Of a stretch of DNA of 7,354 nucleotides, positions 1-6,061 are shown piece after piece. The position numbers and the translations under genes are program-made. This stretch comes from Hyphomicrobiales bacterium (GTDB lineage Bacteria > Pseudomonadota > Alphaproteobacteria > Parvibaculales > Parvibaculaceae), in the NCBI GenBank assembly GCA_015655095.1, contig JAATFR010000009.1, forward strand, positions 1 through 7,354, read 5' to 3'. Each line of letters begins with the position of its first letter. The stretch's first letter is position 1. Below the pieces are notes generated by a model. That model ran no database searches. It was given only the letters and a program-made list of their open reading frames with translations, and had not been told where the DNA came from.

Positions 1-1384
1 GCACCTTGTAGAGCGAGAAGAACACCGGGATCTGGATCAGCATCGGCAGGCAGCCGGCGACGGGGTTGATCTTCTCCCGCTTGTAGATCGCCATCATCTC
101 CGACTGCTGCTTGGCCTTGTCGTCGGGATAACGCTCCTTCAAGGCCGCGAGCTGCGGCTGCGCATTCTTCATCTTCGCCATCGACGTATAGGAGCGGTTG
201 GCGAGGGGATAGAACACGGCCTTCACCAGGAAGGTGATGGCGATGATCGCGATGCCGAAGTTGCCGACGATCTTGTAGATGCCGTCGAGCAGGAAGAACA
301 TCGGCTTGGTGATGAAGTAGAACCAGCCCCAGTCGATCAGCAGGTCGAACTTGTAGACGCCGCTGGTCTCGTAATTCTTGATGATCGAGACCACCTTGGC
401 CCCGGCGAAGAAGCGGTTCGATACCGTGGCCTCGCCATTGGCGGGCACGGTCACGGCCTCATAACGGAAATCGGTCTGGTAGATTTCCTTGGCAAGGTCG
501 GGGTCTTCGCTGAAGCGGGCGGTGAACTTGCGGCCAGGTTCCGGCGCGAGCACGGCGGCCCAGTATTTGTCGGTGATGCCGATCCAGCCATTGGTGGCGG
601 TGTGCACCAGATCGCTGCTGTCCGCGACCTTGGCGTATTTGACCTCCTGAAGGCCATCGGTGTCGAAAACCCCGATCAGACCTTCGTGCAGAATGTAGTA
701 GGGCTTGTCGGCGGGCTTGCCGGTCTTTGAGATCAGGCCATAGGGATAGAGTTCAACGGCGGTTCCACCCTTGTTCTCGACCCGGTCCTTGACCGTGAAC
801 ATGTAATGATCGTCGACCGTGATCGTGCGGTGAAAAATCAGTCCCTCGCCATTGTCCCAGAGCAGTTCAAGCGGGGTCGAGGGGGTCAACCTTGAACCGC
901 TGACAACGCTCCACACGGTCTTGTCATCAGGCACTTTTGTCGATGCGCCAGCGGCAGAGATAAAACCGAATTCAGAGAAATAGGCATGGGGCGTACGCGC
1001 CGGCGCCAGCAATTCAATCTGCGGGCTCGCGGGATCCACTGTTTCACGGTACTGCGTCAGATAGAGATTGTCGAAACGCGCGCCTGCAAGCGAGAGCGAG
1101 CCGCGCAGCTCGGGGGTTTCGATCTCGATACGGGGCGTGGCGGCAAGCGCCGAGGCAACCGTGGTGCCGGACCCGCCCGCCGCCGCGCCGGGCGCCTGCA
1201 CGCCGGGCAGGCGCGAGGGATCGCTGGTCTGGGCTGAGGGATTGTTCCTGGCAGCAAGCTCGCTCTGGGCCTGCTGGGCGGCCTTTTCCGCCTTCACCCT
1301 TGGTTCGACGAAAAAATACTGCCAGCCCAGCAGCACCAGGACCGACAGGATGGCGGCGATGATGAAGTTACGGTTCTCGGCCAT
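1..1384 (-). CDS. yidC: Membrane protein insertase YidC (3' end cut by window edge)
   Basis: YidC (Oxa1/Alb3 family) inserts and folds inner-membrane proteins, alone or with SecYEG. The ATG at 1384-1382 begins MAENRNFIIAAILSVLVLLG, a single membrane anchor at about residues 6-26. An Ala/Gln-rich linker follows, then a large beta-rich periplasmic domain (about residues 85-340), then the start of the conserved core near residue 355 with WGWFYFITKPMFFLLDGIYK. The positively charged groove residue appears to be Lys388 in FLVKAVFYPLANRSYTSM, followed by the coiled cytoplasmic hairpin and GCLPMLIQIPVFFSLYK. About 461 residues are visible; the family is near 600 in alphaproteobacteria, so the last membrane segments lie beyond position 1. 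A possible ribosome-binding site, AGGAA, lies about 11 nt upstream of the ATG. The start overlaps the end of rnpA by 17 bp, which suggests one transcript and coupled translation. Identification is firm. Confidence 0.97.
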   Translation of the reverse strand, partial: MAENRNFIIAAILSVLVLLGWQYFFVEPRVKAEKAAQQAQSELAARNNPSAQTSDPSRLPGVQAPGAAAGGSGTTVASALAATPRIEIETPELRGSLSLAGARFDNLYLTQYRETVDPASPQIELLAPARTPHAYFSEFGFISAAGASTKVPDDKTVWSVVSGSRLTPSTPLELLWDNGEGLIFHRTITVDDHYMFTVKDRVENKGGTAVELYPYGLISKTGKPADKPYYILHEGLIGVFDTDGLQEVKYAKVADSSDLVHTATNGWIGITDKYWAAVLAPEPGRKFTARFSEDPDLAKEIYQTDFRYEAVTVPANGEATVSNRFFAGAKVVSIIKNYETSGVYKFDLLIDWGWFYFITKPMFFLLDGIYKIVGNFGIAIIAITFLVKAVFYPLANRSYTSMAKMKNAQPQLAALKERYPDDKAKQQSEMMAIYKREKINPVAGCLPMLIQIPVFFSLYKV

Positions 1385-1781
1385 GGACGGGGCGTTCCTG
1401 TTGTCTCGGGGCACGTGATGAAGAGTGAGTATCCCCTGAGGATGCCCGGGCTCTTCCTGGCTTGTGGATATGTTCTATGGCGGATGCAAAGTCGGCAAGG
1501 AGCGCGTCCCAGGGCCGATGCAGGGTGCCTGCGCGCCCGATCAGCACATAGTCGAAACCCTTGCGACCGAGTTCGGGCAGCAGTGACTGTGCCACGGCAC
1601 GCAATCGGCGGCGCGCCCGGTTGCGGACAACCGCATTGCCAACCTTGCGGGTGACCGTGAGCCCGTAGCGGGGATCGTTTTCATCGGCACGGGCGCGGGA
1701 CTGGAGAACGAGTCCGACCGTTGCCCATTTTTGACCATGGGCAGCGGCTAGAAATTCACGGCGATACTTCAGTCGATCCAT
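1368..1781 (-). CDS. rnpA: Ribonuclease P protein component
   Basis: RnpA is the small basic protein subunit of RNase P. It binds the catalytic RNA and helps cleave 5' leaders from precursor tRNAs. The 137-residue product starts MDRLKYRREFLAAAHGQKWA, typical of alphaproteobacterial RnpA. It carries GLTVTRKVGNAVVRNRARRR (residues 40-59), which includes the conserved RNR signature, and DYVLIGRAGTL near residue 100. I chose the ATG at 1781 because the family begins there. The frame stays open to an ATG at 1862, but that would add 27 Arg/Ala-rich residues with no family resemblance and no Shine-Dalgarno. The last 30 or so residues (PGRARASSGDTHSSSRAPRQ and beyond) are a low-complexity polar tail outside the fold. 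The stop lies inside yidC. The gene sits 147 bp downstream of rpmH, the usual bacterial arrangement. Confidence 0.95.
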   Translation of the reverse strand: MDRLKYRREFLAAAHGQKWATVGLVLQSRARADENDPRYGLTVTRKVGNAVVRNRARRRLRAVAQSLLPELGRKGFDYVLIGRAGTLHRPWDALLADFASAIEHIHKPGRARASSGDTHSSSRAPRQQERPVHGREP

Positions 1782-1896
1782 CCGGCCGATCCGTCCGGCA
1801 CGCGCGCGTACCGGCCCGCTGCGCCGCCAGGCCCTTTCACGGGCGCAGACGGCAAAATACAAGGGCGCCGCAGGAAGACGCCGGAGTCAGGCGAGA

Positions 1897-1912
1897 GGCA
1901 ACCTGAGTTGCC
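1897..1912 (-). repeat. Short hairpin in the rpmH-rnpA spacer
   Basis: GGCAAC at 1897-1902 and GTTGCC at 1907-1912 form a perfect 6-bp stem with a 4-nt loop. It lies 17 bp beyond the rpmH stop on the minus strand. No run of T follows it in the direction of transcription, so it does not look like a complete intrinsic terminator. It could protect the rpmH message end, mark a processing site or attenuate read-through into rnpA, but that is inference. The rest of the 147-bp spacer (1782-1928) shows no gene or clear signal. Confidence 0.4.
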
Positions 1913-1928
1913 ATACCTGTCGCGTGCT

Positions 1929-2063
1929 TCAGGCGGAGAGACGCTTGCGACCGCATGAACGGCGCGCGGCCAGCACCTTGCGGCCGCCGACAGTTGCCTT
2001 GCGGGCGCGGAAACCATGGCGGCGCTTGCGGACGAGAGCGCTTGGTTGATAAGTCCGTTTCAC
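1929..2063 (-). CDS. rpmH: 50S ribosomal protein L34 (GTG start)
   Basis: L34 is a small, very basic protein of the large ribosomal subunit. The 44-residue product begins (V/M)KRTYQPSALVRKRRHGFRA and continues KATVGGRKVLAARRSCGRKR to LSA, full family length. The start is GTG at 2063-2061: the KRTYQPS start is invariant in the family, and a GGAG Shine-Dalgarno lies about 8 nt upstream (2070-2075 on the minus strand). No ATG fits. One residue is odd: Cys37, in RRSCGRK, sits where the family almost always has Arg or another basic residue. It is encoded by TGC, one base from the Arg codon CGC. The gene leads the rpmH-rnpA-yidC block and probably uses the promoter at 2237-2266. Confidence 0.97.
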   Translation of the reverse strand: MKRTYQPSALVRKRRHGFRARKATVGGRKVLAARRSCGRKRLSA

Positions 2064-2089
2064 GTGTCTTCTCCGGCAAATCTGGTCTC

Positions 2090-2187
2090 CCAAGCCTTGC
2101 GGCAGAGGGAAACAAAGCCCCAACAGGCGATACAACCCCTGTGAATCAATATCTTAAGGGTCGTTCTTCTGCCTCTGGAGGGCTTGG
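2090..2187 (-). repeat. Long-range inverted repeat in the rpmH leader
   Basis: Two paired segments are visible: CCAAGCC (2090-2096) with GGCTTGG (2181-2187), and CAGAGG (2103-2108) with CCTCTG (2172-2177). They nest into a two-part helix of 7 + 6 bp, interrupted by an asymmetric internal loop (6 nt against 3 nt) and closing a 63-nt loop. The structure would form in the 5' leader of the rpmH transcript, ending about 26 nt before the start codon. It could be a regulatory leader or simply chance in GC-rich DNA. Confidence 0.35.
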
Positions 2188-2236
2188 CAAACGAAAAGAG
2201 CCGCAGGCGGTCAAACCCGGCGGCGGATTGGCGGTT

Positions 2237-2266
2237 GGTATAGGCGACAAAGGCCAGTGAAGTCAA
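2237..2266 (-). promoter_or_regulatory. Probable sigma70-type promoter of rpmH-rnpA-yidC
   Basis: On the minus strand TTGACT (2266-2261) and TATACC (2242-2237) are separated by 18 bp. These match 5 of 6 and 4 of 6 bases of the TTGACA/TATAAT consensus. Transcription would start near 2230, leaving a leader of about 165 nt before the rpmH GTG. A strong promoter is expected for a ribosomal protein gene. The assignment rests on sequence match only. Confidence 0.5.
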
Positions 2267-2410
2267 TGTGAATGCCGCGGCTCCCTCCTGGAGATAGAAG
2301 AAGGCCCATATTTACTCGCAATACGGCGACAGAAGGGATTTTTTATTGCAGAACCAGTAACTTATGGTTTCTTCGATTCCAGCTTTGTGACGAGGAATGG
2401 ATGCCCGGCG

Positions 2411-3823
2411 ATGAATGAGGTTCTGAAGCCAGACATATGCGTGGTCGGCGGCGGCGCAGGCGGACTTGCCGTGGCGATCGGCGCAGCCCGGCTGGGGGCC
2501 TCCACCGTTCTCGTGCGCGGCCGCGATACGGTCAATCATGGCTGCATCCCTTCCCGAGCGCTGATCGCGGCGGCACGTCGGGTCCATCTGGCCGCGGAGG
2601 CGGCAGCTTTTGGCGTTTCAACGGGTCCTGTCGAGATCGATTATGCGCGGCTCGGACGGCATATCGAGGATGTAAGGGCGAGCCTTGCCGTCAATACCAG
2701 CACAGCCCTGCTGAACGCACTCGGCGTGACCATTATTGATGAGAGCGGGCATTTCGAGGACACCCGCATATTGACTGCAGGCAACGCGCGCGTGCGGGCA
2801 AGGCGCTTCGTGCTGGCGACCGGCTCAAGACCAGAGATCCCGGTTATCCCCGGCCTCTCGTCAGTGCCCTATCTGACCGACGAAACCTTGTTCGGACTGG
2901 AGAGCCGTCCCGAGCATCTGATAATCATCGGGGGTGGGCCAACAGGGGTTGAAATGGCGCAAGCCCATGCCCGGCTGGGAACCAGAGTGACGTTGATCGA
3001 GGCTGAACGCCTGCTGCGCGCCGACGACCCCGAACTTGTCGATATTGTGAGAAGCCGCCTTCACCGTGAAGGGGTCGAGATCATCGAAGGGGTCAATGTC
3101 GCCGAAGTGTTGCAGATGGGTGAAGGGGTGCGCATCACCATCGACACAGGCCAACACTATTACTGGATCGATGGCAGCCATGTGCTGGTCGCCACCGGCC
3201 GGGTGCCCAACATTGAGGAGCTCGATCTCGGCAAGGCAGGCATCCACCATGACGAGAAGGGCATCACCGTCGATCGGCGCCTGCGGACAAGCAACCGTCG
3301 CGTCTTCGCCATCGGCGATGTGGCGAGCGGCCCGCAATACAGCCATGCGGCAACCCGGCAGGCGCAGGTTGTGCTGCGCAACGCGCTGTTCCGGCTTTCC
3401 GCCCGCGCCGATATGGAACTGCTGCCCCATGTGACCTACAGCGACCCCGAGCTTGCCCATATCGGCGCGACCGAGGCGGAGGCGCGCGACCAGTTCGGAC
3501 GCATCACCCTGCTGCGCTGGCCGCTGGGCGAGAATGATCGGGCGCAGATAGAGCGCGACCCGGTGGGCCTGATAAAAATAATCCTCGATAAAAAGGGCGT
3601 CGTGCGCGGCGCGTCCATTGCCGCCCCCGGCGCGGGCGAGTTGATCGTGCCATGGATCATGGCGGTGTCGCAGCGGTTGCGTATCAGCGCCATGTCCTCG
3701 CTGGTGGTGCCCTATCCCAATCGCAGCGAGATTTCCGTACGCGCCGCGGAAAGCTACTATACCCCGACGCTTTTCAGCGCCCGCACCAGAGCCCTTGTAC
3801 GGTTCCTTTCCCACTTTGGTTGA
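2411..3823 (+). CDS. FAD-dependent pyridine nucleotide-disulfide oxidoreductase-like protein with altered active site
   Basis: This 470-residue flavoprotein belongs to the dihydrolipoamide dehydrogenase/mercuric reductase superfamily, without an added HMA or lipoyl domain. Domains in order: the FAD dinucleotide fold with GGGAGG (residues 13-18); ATGSRPEIP near residue 140; the NAD(P) fold with GGGPTG (174-179) and an acidic strand end in LIEAE, favouring NADH; the second FAD motif AIGDVA with Asp303; and a dimerisation domain from about 338 to 448. The redox site is unusual. The usual GG(T/D)CxNxGCxPSK reads GRDTVNHGCIPSR, so the first cysteine is Thr40 and only Cys45 remains. Upstream, the Glu that normally ends the second FAD strand and the Gly-Gly appear deleted. 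The catalytic His of dehydrogenases is Tyr435 in VPYPNRSEI, with Glu440 kept; as I recall, Tyr here is normal for the mercuric reductase-like subfamily. I prefer the ATG at 2411, with GAGGA 14 nt upstream; GTG at 2387 is the alternative. The substrate is unknown. It sits 47 bp before otsB. Confidence 0.85.
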   Translation: MNEVLKPDICVVGGGAGGLAVAIGAARLGASTVLVRGRDTVNHGCIPSRALIAAARRVHLAAEAAAFGVSTGPVEIDYARLGRHIEDVRASLAVNTSTALLNALGVTIIDESGHFEDTRILTAGNARVRARRFVLATGSRPEIPVIPGLSSVPYLTDETLFGLESRPEHLIIIGGGPTGVEMAQAHARLGTRVTLIEAERLLRADDPELVDIVRSRLHREGVEIIEGVNVAEVLQMGEGVRITIDTGQHYYWIDGSHVLVATGRVPNIEELDLGKAGIHHDEKGITVDRRLRTSNRRVFAIGDVASGPQYSHAATRQAQVVLRNALFRLSARADMELLPHVTYSDPELAHIGATEAEARDQFGRITLLRWPLGENDRAQIERDPVGLIKIILDKKGVVRGASIAAPGAGELIVPWIMAVSQRLRISAMSSLVVPYPNRSEISVRAAESYYTPTLFSARTRALVRFLSHFG

Positions 3824-3870
3824 ACCGGGAGCCTTCCAGCCAGCCTGTGGCCGAACATCGAAGTGAGCGT

Positions 3871-4647
3871 GTGACCGAAAGTAAAAAAGACATAAGCGCA
3901 CCGGATGGCCTGCCCGTCCCTTCACGCAACTGGGCGTTGTTCCTTGATTTCGACGGGACTCTGGTCGATCTGGCGCCGAAGCCTGATCTGGTGGAAGTGC
4001 CTGCCGGACTGACGGAGCTTCTCCAGAAACTTTTCACCCAGCTGGACGGCGCGCTTGCCATCGTCACCGGGCGCGAGCTTTGCGATGTGGACGGATTCCT
4101 CGCGCTCATGCTGCCCGGCGCAGGCATCCATGGCGCGGAACTGCGCCGCAAAATGGGCGGCGCACCCATTGTGATGGATGATTCCCGTGGTCTTGCCGAT
4201 GTGATCGCGGAGCTGGAACCGCTGATCGCCAGTGATCCGCGATTGATCCTCCAGCGCAAATCCGCCGCCTTCACCCTGCACTACCGGCTTGCCCCCGAAC
4301 GCGAGGCCGAGATGCGCGATCTGGCGGCGCGGGCCATCAGAGGCCATGACAATCTTGAACTGATGTCCGGGAAAATGATGGTGGAGGTGAAACCGAAGGG
4401 GGCCAATAAGGGTACTGGAATGGAGCGCCTGATGCAGGCTTCGCCATTTTCCCATCGTATGCCGGTCTTTATCGGGGACGACATAACGGACGAGGATGGT
4501 TTCAAATTCGTGAAAAATCATGCGGGCCTGGCTATCAAGGTCGGTAACGGCATGAGCAGCGCCGGTCACCGGCTGGCCTCCCCCGCTGCTGTTTATGAGT
4601 GGTTGGTTGATATGTCGGCATATTTCGAGCGGAAGCAGGGACAATGA
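3871..4647 (+). CDS. otsB: Trehalose-6-phosphate phosphatase
   Basis: OtsB removes phosphate from trehalose-6-phosphate to give trehalose in the cytoplasm, the second step of the OtsAB pathway. It is a HAD-superfamily hydrolase of 258 residues, the usual length. Motif I is DFDGTL (26-31), with nucleophile Asp26 and acid/base Asp28. Motif II is AIVTGRE with Thr66. The conserved Lys180 is in KPKGANKG. Motif IV is FIGDDITDED, with Asp203, Asp204 and Asp207 for Mg2+. The cap domain lies between motifs II and III, about residues 85-170. The start is not certain: GTG at 3871 gives the family length, but its Shine-Dalgarno is weak. GTG at 3847 is an in-frame alternative adding 8 residues. The stop overlaps the otsA start (ATGA), so translation is probably coupled. 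The order otsB then otsA follows the E. coli otsBA arrangement. Confidence 0.94.
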   Translation: MTESKKDISAPDGLPVPSRNWALFLDFDGTLVDLAPKPDLVEVPAGLTELLQKLFTQLDGALAIVTGRELCDVDGFLALMLPGAGIHGAELRRKMGGAPIVMDDSRGLADVIAELEPLIASDPRLILQRKSAAFTLHYRLAPEREAEMRDLAARAIRGHDNLELMSGKMMVEVKPKGANKGTGMERLMQASPFSHRMPVFIGDDITDEDGFKFVKNHAGLAIKVGNGMSSAGHRLASPAAVYEWLVDMSAYFERKQGQ

Positions 4648-6023
4648 CAGCCAGGCTCGTCGTCGTCTCGAACCGGGTTGGTCCCGTCAAGGATGTTGGC
4701 CGTGCCGGTGGCCTCGCCGTTGCGCTGGTCGACGCGTTGAAGTCGCGCGACGGCATCTGGTATGGCTGGAGCGGCAAGATAGACGAGGCGGCAGGCACCA
4801 AGCTCTCTCTGGAAGGCGCGGGCAATCTTACGCTGTGCACACTCGATCTCACCGAGCAGGAATATGACGACTACTATAACGGCTTCGCCAACCGCTGTCT
4901 GTGGCCGCTGTTCCACTACAGGATCGATCTGACTGCGTTTGATCGTCAGTATTATGACGGTTATTTACGGGTGAACAACAAGTTCGCCCGGGGCCTCAAC
5001 CCGCTTCTGCGGCCTGAAGATCTGATCTGGGTGCATGATTATCATTTCCTCGCCTTCGCCCATGAATTGCGCTCGCTCGGCGCGCAGCAGCGGATGGGAT
5101 TTTTCCTGCATATCCCGTTTCCCTCGCGCGAGGTCCTCGCAACGCTGCCCAATCACGACGCGCTGGTCCGCGCCCTCTTCGCCTATGACGTGGTCGGTTT
5201 CCAGACCCAGTCCGATTGCGACCGCTTCACCGATTATGTGATTCATGAAGCGGAGGGCAGCGTGCTTGGCGACAAGATCCGCGCCTATGGCCGCACCATC
5301 GAGGCGCGCGCCTTTCCCATAGGAATCGACGCCATGGCTTTCGCCGAAATGGCGAAGGAAGATGGCGAGGCAAAACGCCAGGATCTCAAAATGCGCAAGA
5401 TGCTGGGCGATCGCGCCCAGATCATCGGCGTCGACAGGCTCGACTACACCAAGGGCCTGCCGGAGCGGTTCCTCGCGTTCGAGCGGCTGCTCGAGGATTA
5501 CGAGGAGCTGCGCGGCAAGGTGACCTTGCTGGAGATCGCCCCCGTCTCGCGCGCGGAGGTTGAGGAATACAAGGACATCAGGGCCCAGCTTGAAGGCATG
5601 ACCGGCCATATCAACGGCCGCTTTTCCGAATATGACTGGACGCCGCTTCGCTATCTGAACCGGCCCTTCTCGCGGCGTTCGCTCGCGGGGCTCTATCGCG
5701 CCAGCAAGGTCGGTCTGGTCACGCCCCTGCGCGACGGGATGAACCTCGTCGCCAAGGAATATGTGGCGGCTCAGGATGATGAAGAGCCGGGCGTGCTGGT
5801 GCTGTCGCGTTTCGCGGGCGCGGCCCGGCAGATGCGCGAGGCGCTGATCGTCAACCCCTACGACATAAAGGGCGTGGCCGACGCGCTCAAGCGCGCGCTC
5901 GATATGCCGCTTGAGGAACGCAAGGAGCGCCATGCCAGCCTGAAGCAGGGCCTGATCCGGGAGGACGCGGCCCACTGGCGCGATAATTTCCTTCAGGCCC
6001 TCGCGGGCGAGGCTGTTTCCTGA
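4644..6023 (+). CDS. otsA: Trehalose-6-phosphate synthase (UDP-forming), GT20
   Basis: OtsA is a retaining glycosyltransferase of family GT20. It transfers glucose from UDP-glucose to glucose-6-phosphate to make trehalose-6-phosphate. The 459-residue protein aligns end to end with E. coli OtsA as I recall it. Visible features are LVVVSNRVGP with Arg11, AGGLAVAL for the nucleotide-sugar loop, WYGWSG, LWPLFHYR, the WVHDYH motif with Asp132, GFFLHIPFP, the phosphate-binding VDRLDYTKGLPERF with Arg265 and Lys270, and PLRDGMNLVAKEYVAAQ with Asp364 and Glu372. All expected donor- and acceptor-binding residues are present, so the enzyme should be active. The start ATG overlaps the otsB stop by 4 nt, with an AGGG a few bases upstream inside otsB. 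Both trehalose genes and the following glucokinase probably share a transcript. Confidence 0.98.
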   Translation: MTARLVVVSNRVGPVKDVGRAGGLAVALVDALKSRDGIWYGWSGKIDEAAGTKLSLEGAGNLTLCTLDLTEQEYDDYYNGFANRCLWPLFHYRIDLTAFDRQYYDGYLRVNNKFARGLNPLLRPEDLIWVHDYHFLAFAHELRSLGAQQRMGFFLHIPFPSREVLATLPNHDALVRALFAYDVVGFQTQSDCDRFTDYVIHEAEGSVLGDKIRAYGRTIEARAFPIGIDAMAFAEMAKEDGEAKRQDLKMRKMLGDRAQIIGVDRLDYTKGLPERFLAFERLLEDYEELRGKVTLLEIAPVSRAEVEEYKDIRAQLEGMTGHINGRFSEYDWTPLRYLNRPFSRRSLAGLYRASKVGLVTPLRDGMNLVAKEYVAAQDDEEPGVLVLSRFAGAARQMREALIVNPYDIKGVADALKRALDMPLEERKERHASLKQGLIREDAAHWRDNFLQALAGEAVS

Positions 6024-6061
6024 CTATAAAATAAAACAAAAAAGAACGAGGGGACGGGAAA
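6024..6061 (+). promoter_or_regulatory. AT-rich otsA-glk spacer with strong glk ribosome-binding site
   Basis: Positions 6024-6047 are almost entirely A/T (TATAAAATAAAACAAAAAAG within it), in sharp contrast to the GC-rich surroundings. GAGGGGA at 6048-6054 is a good Shine-Dalgarno, 7 nt before the glk ATG, and supports that start. TATAAA at 6025-6030 looks like a -10 element, but no -35 is seen 16-18 bp upstream, where the sequence is GC-rich. An unstructured translation-enhancing leader or an RNA cleavage site are alternatives to an internal promoter. Confidence 0.45.

Larger units (their letters stand above)
2064..2410. other. Divergent intergenic region, rpmH / oxidoreductase
   Basis: This 347-bp stretch separates the leftward rpmH block from the rightward oxidoreductase-trehalose genes. 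The rpmH side (2064-2270) holds a promoter-like sequence and a long leader with an inverted repeat, listed separately. The right part (2271-2410) is more AT-rich, with a T run at 2339-2344 flanked by GCAATA (2318-2323) and TATTGC (2344-2349), a weak 6-bp inverted repeat with a 20-nt loop. I could not find a well-spaced -35/-10 pair for the rightward gene. No RNA gene, DnaA-box cluster or small protein with family features was seen. Open frames here (for example 2312-2587 minus) have no recognisable content. Confidence 0.6.

Noticed and set aside
1782..1862. Possible 27-residue amino-terminal extension of RnpA starting at ATG 1862.
   Set aside because: The added residues are Arg/Ala-rich, unlike the family, with no Shine-Dalgarno; MDRLKYRREF at 1781 matches the usual start.
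2281..2293. CTCC/GGAG mini-hairpin upstream of the oxidoreductase.
   Set aside because: A 4-bp stem is too short to mean anything in this base composition.
2064..2410. Possible replication origin next to rpmH.
   Set aside because: No dnaA gene and no cluster of TTATCCACA-like boxes is seen; in many alphaproteobacteria the origin lies elsewhere.
3701..3730. Tyr435 in place of the catalytic His of dihydrolipoamide dehydrogenases, as evidence of a dead enzyme.
   Set aside because: As I recall, mercuric reductase-like members of this superfamily normally have Tyr in VPYPTxxE, so this change alone is not unusual; the missing cysteine is.
3824..3870. Terminator between the oxidoreductase and otsB.
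   Set aside because: No stable stem followed by a T run is present, which supports read-through.
2861..3925. Minus-strand open frame of 354 codons opposite the oxidoreductase gene.
   Set aside because: It is antisense to a well-supported flavoprotein gene, has no recognisable motif, and reflects high GC content at third codon positions.
4965..5975. Minus-strand open frame of 336 codons opposite otsA.
   Set aside because: The plus strand encodes a complete trehalose-6-phosphate synthase with all key residues; the antisense product resembles nothing known.
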